This document shows positions 1-8,049 of a stretch of DNA of 64,000 bases, one piece after another. The position numbers were made by a program, and so were the translations under genes. A model generated the notes under the pieces. That model was not told the DNA's origin. It saw only the letters and a program-made list of their open reading frames with translations, and did no database searches. How positions within the stretch are numbered: position 1 is the first letter of the stretch; every line of letters begins with the position of its first letter. The DNA lies in contig CADCLN010000008.1 of NCBI GenBank assembly GCA_902802265.1, positions 1 through 64,000 on the forward strand. The letters run 5' to 3'. This DNA is from an uncultured Bacteroidales bacterium (lineage in GTDB: Bacteria > Bacteroidota > Bacteroidia > Bacteroidales > Bacteroidaceae).

Positions 1-26
1 AAGTTGAGCAAATTATAAATTCGCTG

Positions 27-34
27 CAAAATTA
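27..34 (-). promoter_or_regulatory. Candidate -7 element for a gene left of the window
   Basis: Read on the minus strand this is TAATTTTG, a match to the Bacteroidetes -7 consensus TAnnTTTG. No TTTG is found at the right distance for a -33 element, so the call is weak. If real, it drives a minus-strand gene that starts beyond the left edge, and the 22-bp array at 84-237 lies about 50 bp upstream of it. Confidence 0.35.
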
Positions 35-83
35 GCAAAAATCTTCATGTCCGTCATCGTTTTTCTTCATCTTTTTTCAATCG

Positions 84-237
84 CAGTCGCACAGTTCTCG
101 CGTTGCAGTGGCATAGTTCTGCTACTTCAGTGGCATAGTTCTCTCGCTGCCGTGGGATAACTATGCCACTTGTCTGACACTGCATTGCTACCGCTGTGGG
201 ATAACTATGCCACGGCAACGGCCATGCAGTGCCACTG
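84..237. repeat. 22-bp dyad array 1
   Basis: Units start at 84, 106, 128, 150, 172, 194 and 216, an exact 22-bp spacing; the units at 172 and 216 are degenerate. Units at 106 and 128 share CAGTGGCATAGTTCT. Units at 150 and 194 share the near-palindrome GTGGGATAACTATGCCAC. No variable spacers are present, so this is not a CRISPR array. Confidence 0.75.
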
Positions 238-308
238 ATTCAACACGGGGCATTTATCGTTTCTGAGGTGTACTGATTTAGGTTGACAGTTTTCATTAGC
301 TAATTTTT

Positions 309-413
309 TGAACAAAGTTACACCATTTGGCTTAGTCTGCTTATAATCTGCCGATTAAGTCAAAAAAAGTTACATTAAAGTTACATAAAAGCTACACTAA
401 AGTTACACTAAAA
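309..413 (+). repeat. Left copy of a ~100-bp element with 11-bp iterons
   Basis: A conserved segment at about 315-360 is followed by four 11-bp direct units at about 370-413 (GTTACATTAAA, GTTACATAAAA, GCTACACTAAA, GTTACACTAAA). A near-identical copy lies in inverted orientation at 38197-38310. The spacing of 11 bp is close to one helical turn. Function unknown. Confidence 0.8.
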
Positions 414-490
414 CGAAGCATATTGATGCTTTTTCGTGCAAAATTCCATTTTTTCCCCCAAAAAACATCTGAAACAATGGAAGAAAGACA

Positions 491-801
491 ACGGATTTCT
501 TTTTCCCTTTCGTTAAATCCGTTTAATCGTTCCGCAGGAACTTGTTATATAAAAAACATATCGCTTTGCGATGATTGAACGGATTGAACGGATTTTTTGG
601 ACTACGAATTTGACGAATTTGACGAATTTGACGAACCCTCGAAACAGACGACATAAAAATCAAGCCGATGTTGCCCCTGCGGGGAGGCTTAGATTTTTGG
701 GAGTATGTAAGAGGCTCGACGAAGTCAATTAAATCCGTTTAATCGTTCCGCAGGAACTTGTTATATAAAAAACATATCGCTTCGCGAAGATTAAACGGAT
801 G
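491..801 (-). repeat. Two copies of the palindromic ~97-bp repeat, with 9-bp tandem repeats
   Basis: Copies at about 491-600 and 727-801 are reverse complements of the three tandem copies at 11590-11890. Each carries the palindromes GTTCCGCAGGAAC and TCGCTTCGCGA around an AT-rich segment. Between the copies, at about 605-636, the 9-bp unit GACGAATTT is repeated three to four times. The same 9-mer block lies in inverted orientation at 11893-11930. The intervening sequence shows no gene. Confidence 0.8.
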
Positions 802-866
802 CGGATTCAAGCCACACAAAAAATTATTTTACTTTCTAAGGAATTTTATCCTTGCCATACTTTTTG

Positions 867-898
867 CAAATGTACATAAAAGATTTTATTAGCACAAG
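867..898 (-). promoter_or_regulatory. Minus-strand promoter-like site without an obvious gene
   Basis: CAAATGTA at 867-874 reads TACATTTG on the minus strand, a good -7 element. CAAG at 895-898 gives CTTG, one base off the -33 TTTG, at a 20-bp spacing. No open reading frame follows it between 860 and 1, so it may drive a short untranslated transcript or be a chance match. Confidence 0.3.
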
Positions 899-923
899 GA
901 AAAGAGGAAAAAATAAATAAAAT

Positions 924-955
924 TTGGTTTTTCGCTCACTTAGTCGTACCTTTGC
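924..955 (+). promoter_or_regulatory. mnmG promoter
   Basis: TTTG at 924-927 and TACCTTTG at 948-955 are separated by 20 bp, a full match to the Bacteroidetes primary sigma factor promoter. The expected transcription start is a few bases downstream, giving a short leader of about 20 nt before the mnmG ATG at 980. Confidence 0.8.
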
Positions 956-979
956 AGCCAAACACTTAGGTCAGTTGAC

Positions 980-2956
980 ATGAAATTTCATTACGACGTT
1001 GTGGTGGTGGGTGCTGGTCATGCTGGATGTGAGGCGGCTGCGGCTGCGGCAAATCTGGGCGCAAAGACTTGCCTCATCACAATGGACATGAACAAGATTG
1101 CACAGATGTCGTGCAATCCTGCCGTTGGCGGCATTGCCAAGGGACAGATTGTTCGCGAGATTGATGCCCTGGGAGGACAGATGGGGCTGGTGACAGACCG
1201 CGCGTCTATCCAGTTCCGTATGTTGAACCGCTCGAAAGGGCCTGCCATGTGGAGTCCACGGGCACAGTGTGACCGCGAAAAATTCATCTGGACGTGGCGA
1301 TCTGTGCTTGACCACACAGAAAACCTGCACATTTGGCAGGATCAAGTAAGAGATCTGATTTATGAACCTGTTTGCAATCAACAACAAGAACCACCAACAA
1401 GCAGCAATAATCTTGACAATGAAAAATCGGCTAAAAGTTTTACGGAAGCTGTGCGTGTGGCAGGAGTTCGCACCTACACCGACACCGTTTTTGAAGCTAA
1501 CTGTGTGATTATCACGGCAGGAACGTTCTTGAACGGTCTGATGCACATTGGACGCACCAAACTGCAAGGTGGACGATGTGCCGAACCCGCCTCGCTGGAA
1601 CTGACCGAAAGCATTACCAAGACAGGCATACGCACCGACCGCATGAAGACGGGTACACCTGTGCGCATAGACAAACGCAGCGTGGACTTCTCGTTGATGG
1701 AAGAACAACCTGGCGACGAAATCTGCGGAACGTTCAGCTATATGAACCAAGCCAGCGAACTGAAGCAACTGCCCTGCTGGATTACTTATACCAACGAAAA
1801 GGTGCACGAGGTGCTCCGCTCGGGCTTTGCCGACTCACCGCTATATAACGGGCAGATTCAGTCCATCGGCCCACGTTATTGCCCTTCGATTGAAACCAAA
1901 CTGCACACGTTTCCCGACAAAGACCAGCACATGTTGTTCTTGGAACCAGAAGGTACGGACACAAACGAAATGTACCTGAATGGTTTTTCGTCTTCGCTCC
2001 CGATAGATGTGCAAATCGAAGCTCTCCGACAAATTCCAGCCTTCCGCAATCTGCAAGTTTATCGACCAGGTTATGCCATCGAGTATGACTTTTTCGACCC
2101 TACACAACTGACACATTCGTTGGAATCGAAAGTGGTCAGCCACTTGTTCTTTGCAGGACAGGTGAACGGTACGACGGGCTATGAAGAAGCCGCCGGACAA
2201 GGACTCATTGCAGGCATCAATGCAGCCATCAAATGCAACAGCAAACTGAACGGCGGAGACCCCTTCACGTTGTCACGCAACGAAGCCTATATCGGCGTGC
2301 TGATTGACGACCTCGTGACGAAGGGTGTGGACGAGCCATACCGTATGTTTACTTCGCGTGCCGAATATCGCATTTTGCTACGTCAAGACGATGCCGACAT
2401 GCGACTGACAGAACGCAGCTACAAGCTGGGACTTGCCACAAAAGAGCGCTATGAACGGATGGTTGAAAAGCGAGAACGGATTGAAGCCGTGATGGATTTC
2501 TGCCAGAATTTCTCCTTGAAACCAGCGCTGATTAATGATGCACTGGAAGCATTGGGCACTACCCCACTGAGCCAAGGCATCAAGTTGACAGATCTGTTGG
2601 GACGTCCTCAGATTTCATTTAAGAACATCCTTCCGCACATCGTTCCGTTGCAAAAAGCCATTGAAAAAATCTGCCACGGAGCAGTGTGCGGCACAGACGA
2701 AATTGTAGAAGCTGCGGAAATCCGCATCAAATATTCCGGCTACATCACCCGCGAACAACAAGCTGCCGAGAAGATGCTACGGCTGGAAAACATCAAAATT
2801 GCTGGCAAATTTGACTACCCCAACCTGTCGCAAATTTCCATTGAAGCCCGCCAAAAATTGCAAGCCATTCAGCCTGTAACTTTGGCACAAGCTTCACGCA
2901 TCCCTGGCGTTTCGCCCTCAGACATCAACATCATGTTGGTGCTGCTTGGCAGATGA
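980..2956 (+). CDS. mnmG: tRNA uridine-5-carboxymethylaminomethyl modification enzyme MnmG
   Basis: A 658-aa protein of the usual MnmG (GidA) length. It would work with MnmE in the cytoplasm to install the (carboxymethyl)aminomethyl group at wobble U34 of certain tRNAs, using FAD, NADH and methylene-THF. The N-terminus has the Rossmann FAD motif GAGHAGCEAA (residues ~11-20). The family signatures GGRCAEPAS and TGTPVRID follow, then the FAD-binding block GQVNGTTGYEEAAGQG and the C-terminal SRAEYRILLRQDDAD. The start at 980 follows a strong promoter. In many bacteria this gene lies near oriC, which fits the parS site 2.7 kb downstream. apt follows after a 99-bp gap. Confidence 0.97.
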   Translation: MKFHYDVVVVGAGHAGCEAAAAAANLGAKTCLITMDMNKIAQMSCNPAVGGIAKGQIVREIDALGGQMGLVTDRASIQFRMLNRSKGPAMWSPRAQCDREKFIWTWRSVLDHTENLHIWQDQVRDLIYEPVCNQQQEPPTSSNNLDNEKSAKSFTEAVRVAGVRTYTDTVFEANCVIITAGTFLNGLMHIGRTKLQGGRCAEPASLELTESITKTGIRTDRMKTGTPVRIDKRSVDFSLMEEQPGDEICGTFSYMNQASELKQLPCWITYTNEKVHEVLRSGFADSPLYNGQIQSIGPRYCPSIETKLHTFPDKDQHMLFLEPEGTDTNEMYLNGFSSSLPIDVQIEALRQIPAFRNLQVYRPGYAIEYDFFDPTQLTHSLESKVVSHLFFAGQVNGTTGYEEAAGQGLIAGINAAIKCNSKLNGGDPFTLSRNEAYIGVLIDDLVTKGVDEPYRMFTSRAEYRILLRQDDADMRLTERSYKLGLATKERYERMVEKRERIEAVMDFCQNFSLKPALINDALEALGTTPLSQGIKLTDLLGRPQISFKNILPHIVPLQKAIEKICHGAVCGTDEIVEAAEIRIKYSGYITREQQAAEKMLRLENIKIAGKFDYPNLSQISIEARQKLQAIQPVTLAQASRIPGVSPSDINIMLVLLGR

Positions 2957-2963
2957 GAGATAA

Positions 2964-3021
2964 TTATAGTAGCTATAGTGCTTATAGTTTCTATAGTGCC
3001 TATAGTTTCTATAGTGCCTAT
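2964..3021. repeat. 9-bp tandem repeat between mnmG and apt
   Basis: Successive 9-mers of the form TATAGTnnn (TATAGTTTC and TATAGTGCC alternating) repeat about six times. This is one of three unrelated sequences in the window that repeat with a 9-bp period (see 605-636 and 29151-29195). Confidence 0.75.
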
Positions 3022-3055
3022 AAAATAAAAAACAACAACTAAAACAATAACCCTT

Positions 3056-3586
3056 ATGAACACACCTTATCTTATGGAGCACCTGCGCTCCATCCCCGAC
3101 TTCCCCAAACCTGGCATCAACTTCCGCGACGTAACCACCCTGTTCAAGGACGCAAAGTGTCTTGAGATTATGGAGGAAGAACTTTATCAACTTTACAAAG
3201 ACAAGGGCATCACCAAAGTGGTGGGTCTGGAAACCCGTGGCTACATTATGGGATCCATTTTAGCCCGTCGCCTGAATGCCGGTTTTGTCATGGCGCGCAA
3301 GCCAGGCAAACTGCCTGCAACAACCATCAAGGAATCTTACTCAAAAGAGTATGGCGTGGATTCTATCGAAATGCACCTGGATGCCATTTCGCCCGACGAT
3401 GTTGTGCTCATCCACGACGACCTGCTGGCCACAGGAGGAACCATTAAGGCTGCATGGAACTTGGTGAAGAAACTGAACCCCAAGAAATGCTACATGAACT
3501 TCCTCATTGAGATTCGCGACGAAGGTTTGGCTGGACGAGAATTTATTGGCGACGGCATTGAAATCACAACACTCATCAAAGTGTAG
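3056..3586 (+). CDS. apt: Adenine phosphoribosyltransferase
   Basis: A 176-aa purine salvage enzyme that converts adenine and PRPP to AMP and pyrophosphate in the cytoplasm. The PRPP-binding loop is read as VLIHDDLLATGGT at residues ~115-127. The N-terminal FPKPGINFRD and the ARKPGKLP segment are typical of Apt. Length is normal. It ends in a TAG codon, which matters for interpreting the amber codon in the HU-family gene at 62255. It is probably co-transcribed with or close behind mnmG, although the 9-bp repeat lies between them. Confidence 0.96.
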   Translation: MNTPYLMEHLRSIPDFPKPGINFRDVTTLFKDAKCLEIMEEELYQLYKDKGITKVVGLETRGYIMGSILARRLNAGFVMARKPGKLPATTIKESYSKEYGVDSIEMHLDAISPDDVVLIHDDLLATGGTIKAAWNLVKKLNPKKCYMNFLIEIRDEGLAGREFIGDGIEITTLIKV

Positions 3587-3695
3587 CACTCCGTCCCGCA
3601 CTTCTACGTTCCACACCGAAGCGTGAAAATCACCTCAAGCACTCCCTGCAACAAGTTTTGCTAACCCACACTATTTAGTATAGTTAGACCACAAT

Positions 3696-3711
3696 TGTTT
3701 CACGTGGAACA
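3696..3711. promoter_or_regulatory. parS centromere site
   Basis: The 16-mer TGTTTCACGTGGAACA is the exact reverse complement of the widely conserved ParB-binding site TGTTCCACGTGAAACA. It lies in the apt-uvrC gap, 15 bp before the uvrC start. ParB-parS complexes normally mark the origin-proximal part of the chromosome. No parA or parB gene lies in the window. Confidence 0.85.
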
Positions 3712-3726
3712 TTAAGCAACACTTTA

Positions 3727-5550
3727 ATGGCCAAAAACGAAGAACGCATAACTCGGCTGAAGCGCATCGTCGCAGCGCTCCCCTCCTCGCCTGGATGTTA
3801 TCAATATCTGGACAAGGAAGGGAAGATTATTTATGTGGGCAAAGCGAAGAACTTAAAGAACCGCGTGTCTTCTTATTTCCACAAGACCGTTGACAGAAGA
3901 AAGACAGAGGTGCTGGTGTCAAAGATTGAGGACATCAAATATATTGTAGTGCCCACAGACGAGGATGCACTTTTGTTGGAAAACAACCTCATCAAAAAGT
4001 ACAAGCCTCGCTACAACATTCTGCTGAAAGATGGCAAAACTTATCCGTCAGTTTGCGTGACCAACGAGTACCTGCCGCGTGTTTTTAAGACCCGAAATAT
4101 ACAAAAAAAAGGTGGCACATACTATGGTCCATTTTCGCATCTTGGCACACTGAACAACATCTTGGAACTGATTAAAAAGATGTACAGCATTCGCCGTTGT
4201 AACAAACCCATGACACAGGAAGGCATAGAGAACGGCAAATACGAAACTTGTCTGGAGTATCACATCAAGAACTGTAAAGCTCCCTGCATAGCACACCAAA
4301 CACGCGAAGAATACATGAAAGAAGTGGCTGAAGTAAAAGAAATACTTAGCGGAAACACACGTATTCTTTGCCAGAAAATGCTCGCAGAAATGGAAAAACT
4401 TTCAGAGGAAATGCGGTTTGAAGAAGCCATGGTCATCAAGCGGCGTTACGATTTAGCCCTGGAATATTGTGAAAAATCCGAAGTAATATCTCATGCTTAT
4501 CACAACATAGACGTGTTCTCCATTGACGACGAAGAGAAGTCCTGTTTCATCAATTATCTACACGTCACCAACGGCTGCATCAACCAAGCTTTCACCTTTG
4601 AATACAGGAAACGCATTGACGAATCTGCTGAAGATATGCTGGCGCTTGGCATTGTGGAAATGCGTGATCGGTACAAAAGTACGTCGAAAGAGATTGTCAT
4701 TCCATTCCCCATCGACCTTGAAATGGAGGGCATCACCTTCACCATACCAGAGCGCGGAGAGAAGAAACACCTCTTGGATTTGTCGAAAATGAATGTACGA
4801 CAATACCGCATTGACAGCCTGAAACAAGCAGAAAAACTCAATCCAGAACAACGTAGCACGAATATTCTAAAAGAATTGCAGCGCAAACTGGATCTGCCCA
4901 AACTGCCCATACGTATCGAATGTTTCGATAACTCCAACATATCGGGCAGCGATGCTGTCGCTGGATGTGTGGTGTTCAAACAAACCAAACCAGCGCGTTC
5001 AGAATACCGGAAATTCAATATTAAAACGGTGGTTGGTCCCGATGATTACGCCTCTATGAAAGAAGTGGTCTATCGAAAATACCGTCGTGCCATAGACGAA
5101 GGCACCGAACTGCCAGACCTGATTATCTGCGACGGTGGCAAGGGACAGATGGAAGTGGTACGTGAGGTAATTCAAGACGAACTGCACATCGACATACCCA
5201 TCGCAGGATTGGCAAAAGACAACCGACACCGCACCAACGAACTGCTATTTGGCTTTCCACAAAAAACGATTGGCGTTGAAATGGACTCTCCCTTATTCAA
5301 ATTTCTTACCAGAATACAAGACGAAGTACACCGATTTGCCATCACATTTCACAGAGAAAAACGCAGCAAGAGTCAAACGACGAGCGAACTGGACAACATC
5401 AAAGGCATCGGACCATCTAGTAAAAAGCTACTGTTAAGAACGTTCAAGAGCATCAAACGCATCAAAGAAACCAGTATCGATGATTTGGCGAAGGTCGTTG
5501 GCACAGCAAAAGCCCAACTGATCGCCGATGCTTTTGCCATGACAACATAA
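3727..5550 (+). CDS. uvrC: Excinuclease ABC subunit C
   Basis: A 607-aa nucleotide excision repair nuclease that makes both incisions around a lesion bound by UvrAB. In order: the GIY-YIG nuclease domain (LPSSPGCYQYLD then IIYVGKAKNLKNR, residues ~15-50); a cluster of four cysteines (residues ~158-180) matching the Fe-S/zinc position in the family; a UVR helix region around 225; the RNase H-like domain with IECFDNSN and IICDGGKGQMEV; and a C-terminal tandem HhH (IKGIGPSSKKLLL). Length is normal. The parS site lies in its immediate upstream region. Confidence 0.97.
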   Translation: MAKNEERITRLKRIVAALPSSPGCYQYLDKEGKIIYVGKAKNLKNRVSSYFHKTVDRRKTEVLVSKIEDIKYIVVPTDEDALLLENNLIKKYKPRYNILLKDGKTYPSVCVTNEYLPRVFKTRNIQKKGGTYYGPFSHLGTLNNILELIKKMYSIRRCNKPMTQEGIENGKYETCLEYHIKNCKAPCIAHQTREEYMKEVAEVKEILSGNTRILCQKMLAEMEKLSEEMRFEEAMVIKRRYDLALEYCEKSEVISHAYHNIDVFSIDDEEKSCFINYLHVTNGCINQAFTFEYRKRIDESAEDMLALGIVEMRDRYKSTSKEIVIPFPIDLEMEGITFTIPERGEKKHLLDLSKMNVRQYRIDSLKQAEKLNPEQRSTNILKELQRKLDLPKLPIRIECFDNSNISGSDAVAGCVVFKQTKPARSEYRKFNIKTVVGPDDYASMKEVVYRKYRRAIDEGTELPDLIICDGGKGQMEVVREVIQDELHIDIPIAGLAKDNRHRTNELLFGFPQKTIGVEMDSPLFKFLTRIQDEVHRFAITFHREKRSKSQTTSELDNIKGIGPSSKKLLLRTFKSIKRIKETSIDDLAKVVGTAKAQLIADAFAMTT

Positions 5551-5599
5551 AGGAAATAACCTTTTCAGCATACACATATTTATAATAATAGAAAAAGAC

Positions 5600-6052
5600 A
5601 TGAGAACTGTGATACAACGTGTAGCCCACGCCTCCGTAACCATCAACAACGAAGTGAAATCAAGCATCCAGCAAGGCTACTTGGTACTATTAGGTTGCTG
5701 CAACGAAGACACCGAAGATGACATACAATGGCTCAGCAAAAAGATTGTGGGCTTGCGCGTATTCGACGATGAAATGGGCGTCATGAACAAGTCTATCTTG
5801 GATGTCGGAGGCGATATTCTGGTTGTTTCCCAATTCACGCTTTGGGCATCCTACAAGAAAGGTAATCGCCCCAGTTATCTACGTGCAGGTAGCCACGAAA
5901 TCACTATCCCACTCTATGAACGATTTGTCTCTGTACTCTCCGAACATCTGGGAAAACCCGTGCAAACTGGGGAATTTGGTGCAGAAATGAAGGTGGAATT
6001 GCTCAATGACGGTCCCGTGACCATTTGCATGGACACAAAGAACAAAGAATAA
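5600..6052 (+). CDS. dtd: D-aminoacyl-tRNA deacylase
   Basis: A 150-aa enzyme that hydrolyses D-aminoacyl-tRNA (and glycine mischarged on tRNA-Ala) to prevent chirality errors. The family motifs SQFTLWA (residues ~78-84) and NDGPVTI (~137-143) that form the cross-subunit active site are present, and the length is standard. It lies 49 bp after uvrC and about 40 bp before deoC on the same strand, so the three are probably one transcription unit. Confidence 0.96.
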   Translation: MRTVIQRVAHASVTINNEVKSSIQQGYLVLLGCCNEDTEDDIQWLSKKIVGLRVFDDEMGVMNKSILDVGGDILVVSQFTLWASYKKGNRPSYLRAGSHEITIPLYERFVSVLSEHLGKPVQTGEFGAEMKVELLNDGPVTICMDTKNKE

Positions 6053-6091
6053 CTTAATAACATATTGATAATTAAACAAAAACAAAGAATT

Positions 6092-6979
6092 ATGGAAGTT
6101 AGTAAGTATGAACAGGCACTCCGCCAGTACAATTGCGACCTTAACGACGAAGCCGTAGCTCGTCAGGTCAGCACAATGCTTCAGGAGCATTTGGAAGAGA
6201 ACAACACAAAGGAAGTAAAGAAATTTCTCTTTAACTCCGTAGAACTCACAACATTAAAGACTACAGACAGCGAAGACAGCGTTCTTCGATTTGTGGAAAA
6301 CGTCAATCGTTTCGACCGCGAATATCCCGAAATGGGCAATGTCGCCACGGTCTGTGTCTATCCTAACTTTGCAAAGATTTGCTACGAATGTCTTGAAAAC
6401 GATGACGTTGAAATCGCTTGTGTCAGCGGTAGTTTCCCTTCAAGCCAAACATTCTTAGAGGTAAAAATTGCAGAAACAGCATTGGCAATCAAGGATGGAG
6501 CCACCGAGATCGACATCGTTATGCCTGTAGGAAAGTTCCTTGCTGAAGATTACGAAGGCGTAAGCGACGACATTGCTGAACTGAAAGCCATCTGTGGTGA
6601 TAAGAGCATGAAAGTAATCCTGGAAACAGGGTGTCTGAAGACTGCCAGCAACATCAAAAAGGCCAGCATTTTGGCGATGTACGCCGGTGCAGACTACATC
6701 AAGACCTCTACAGGAAAACTGGAACCAGCAGCAACACCGGAAGCAGCCTTTGTCATGTGTCAAGCCATTAAGGAATACTACGAAAAGACTGGCATTCAGA
6801 TTGGTTTCAAGCCTGCAGGCGGCATGAAAACTGTGAAAGACGCCCTCACCTACTACACTATCGTCAAAGAAGTATTGGGCGAAAAATGGCTTACCAACAA
6901 GTGGTTGCGACTCGGCACCAGTTCATTGGCAAACAAACTGCTGAGCGACATTTTCGACAAAGAAATCAAATTCTTCTAA
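6092..6979 (+). CDS. deoC: Deoxyribose-phosphate aldolase
   Basis: A 295-aa class I aldolase splitting 2-deoxyribose-5-phosphate into glyceraldehyde-3-phosphate and acetaldehyde. Schiff-base region YIKTSTGK and the C-terminal GFKPAGGMKT carry the expected lysines, and VILETGCLK precedes them. An in-frame TTG at 6065 would add nine residues, but the ATG at 6092 gives the more natural start. Its last four bases overlap the end of the convergent polyprenyl synthase gene (6976-6979). Confidence 0.95.
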   Translation: MEVSKYEQALRQYNCDLNDEAVARQVSTMLQEHLEENNTKEVKKFLFNSVELTTLKTTDSEDSVLRFVENVNRFDREYPEMGNVATVCVYPNFAKICYECLENDDVEIACVSGSFPSSQTFLEVKIAETALAIKDGATEIDIVMPVGKFLAEDYEGVSDDIAELKAICGDKSMKVILETGCLKTASNIKKASILAMYAGADYIKTSTGKLEPAATPEAAFVMCQAIKEYYEKTGIQIGFKPAGGMKTVKDALTYYTIVKEVLGEKWLTNKWLRLGTSSLANKLLSDIFDKEIKFF

Positions 6980-7950
6980 ACGGTTCTATCAACAACAAAA
7001 TCGACGTATCTCAACAGGGCTTGCTTGACCTCAGAATCAGAAAAAGAGTCAAGCAAGCTCTTTGCTTTGTCAGCATATTCGTGCATCTTTTGATAAGCAT
7101 AATCTATGCCACCATGAGCCACGGCAAACGACACTAAGGCTGCAATTTCCGCGTCATTCGCTTCTAAATTTTTAACGGCATGAGCAATGCGCAACATCTC
7201 TTCATTGCCCGTTGACTTCAAGGCATAAATCACGGGCAACGTCAGCTTGCCCTCCTGCATATCATTGCCCGTAGGTTTTCCGATGCTGCGGCTATCAGAA
7301 TAATCAAAGATATCATCCTTTATTTGGAAGCAAATACCCACGATTTCACCAAAGTTTTTCAAGGTTTCTATCGCCATTTCATCGGAAGAAACAGACAATG
7401 CACCAGCCTGCGCACAGGCACTAAACAACACCGCAGTCTTCTCCCTGATAATGCGGAAATACACAGCTTCGCTAATTTCCTGATTATGGACAGACTTCAA
7501 CTGCAACAATTCACCGCTTGCCAACTTCTGCGACGTCTGTGCCACAACGCCCATCAATCGCGAACTATTCACCTTCGACACGTTTTGCAAAGAAAGTGCC
7601 AGGATAAAATCTCCCACAAGCACAGCAACTTTATTGTCATACAGCTTGTTAATCGACGGTTTGCCACGTCGTTCTCCGCTCTCATCCACCACGTCATCAT
7701 GTATCAGCGTAGCCGTATGCAGCAATTCCAGAGCCACCGCCGTTGTCAACGTTTTTTCATTCACCGTTCCCAACAGTTTCGCTGAAAGCAGAGTCAAGAT
7801 TGGACGCATCATCTTTCCCATACGGCTCGAAACCACCTTCAACACCTCTTGAAGGAGGGTATTATCCGACTGCATACACAAGTCAAAAACCTTGCGATAC
7901 TCAACCATTTCTGCTTCAATGGGCTTTCTAATTAACTGCAATGCATCCAT
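6976..7950 (-). CDS. Trans polyprenyl diphosphate synthase
   Basis: A 324-aa prenyltransferase of the IspA/IspB superfamily that extends allylic diphosphates with isopentenyl diphosphate, probably supplying the menaquinone side chain. The first Asp-rich motif is HDDVVDES (residues ~89-96) and the second is QIKDDIFDYS (~208-217); both are intact. The length suits an octaprenyl or longer-chain synthase rather than FPP synthase, but chain length cannot be fixed from sequence alone. It is divergent from polA, with a 99-bp shared upstream region. Confidence 0.9.
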   Translation of the reverse strand: MDALQLIRKPIEAEMVEYRKVFDLCMQSDNTLLQEVLKVVSSRMGKMMRPILTLLSAKLLGTVNEKTLTTAVALELLHTATLIHDDVVDESGERRGKPSINKLYDNKVAVLVGDFILALSLQNVSKVNSSRLMGVVAQTSQKLASGELLQLKSVHNQEISEAVYFRIIREKTAVLFSACAQAGALSVSSDEMAIETLKNFGEIVGICFQIKDDIFDYSDSRSIGKPTGNDMQEGKLTLPVIYALKSTGNEEMLRIAHAVKNLEANDAEIAALVSFAVAHGGIDYAYQKMHEYADKAKSLLDSFSDSEVKQALLRYVDFVVDRTV

Positions 7951-7968
7951 AATCTACTAAATTTGTTG

Positions 7969-7976
7969 CAAAGTTA
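7969..7976 (-). promoter_or_regulatory. -7 element of the polyprenyl synthase gene
   Basis: CAAAGTTA reads TAACTTTG on the minus strand, a -7 match 19 bp from the start codon. A clear -33 element is not seen. Confidence 0.45.
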
Positions 7977-8019
7977 AGGATTATTTGCGATTTACGATTT
8001 ACGATTTGTGAATTTTCCG

Positions 8020-8027
8020 TATCTTTA
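8020..8027 (+). promoter_or_regulatory. Possible polA -7 element
   Basis: TATCTTTA at 8020-8027 differs from TAnnTTTG in its last base, and no TTTG lies 19-20 bp upstream. It follows a short run of ATTTACG units (7989-8008). Weak call. Confidence 0.3.
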
Positions 8028-8049
8028 CGCACAAAATCAGACAAAACAC

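Noticed and set aside
84-237. CRISPR array
   Set aside because: Units are only 22 bp with no unique spacers between them, and there are no cas genes. The same holds for the arrays at 12983, 26542 and 37939.
1-979. Replication origin (oriC) beside mnmG
   Set aside because: No cluster of TTATCCACA-type DnaA boxes is visible, and the AT-rich iteron element also occurs at 38 kb. Proximity to oriC remains likely because of parS, but the origin itself cannot be placed here.
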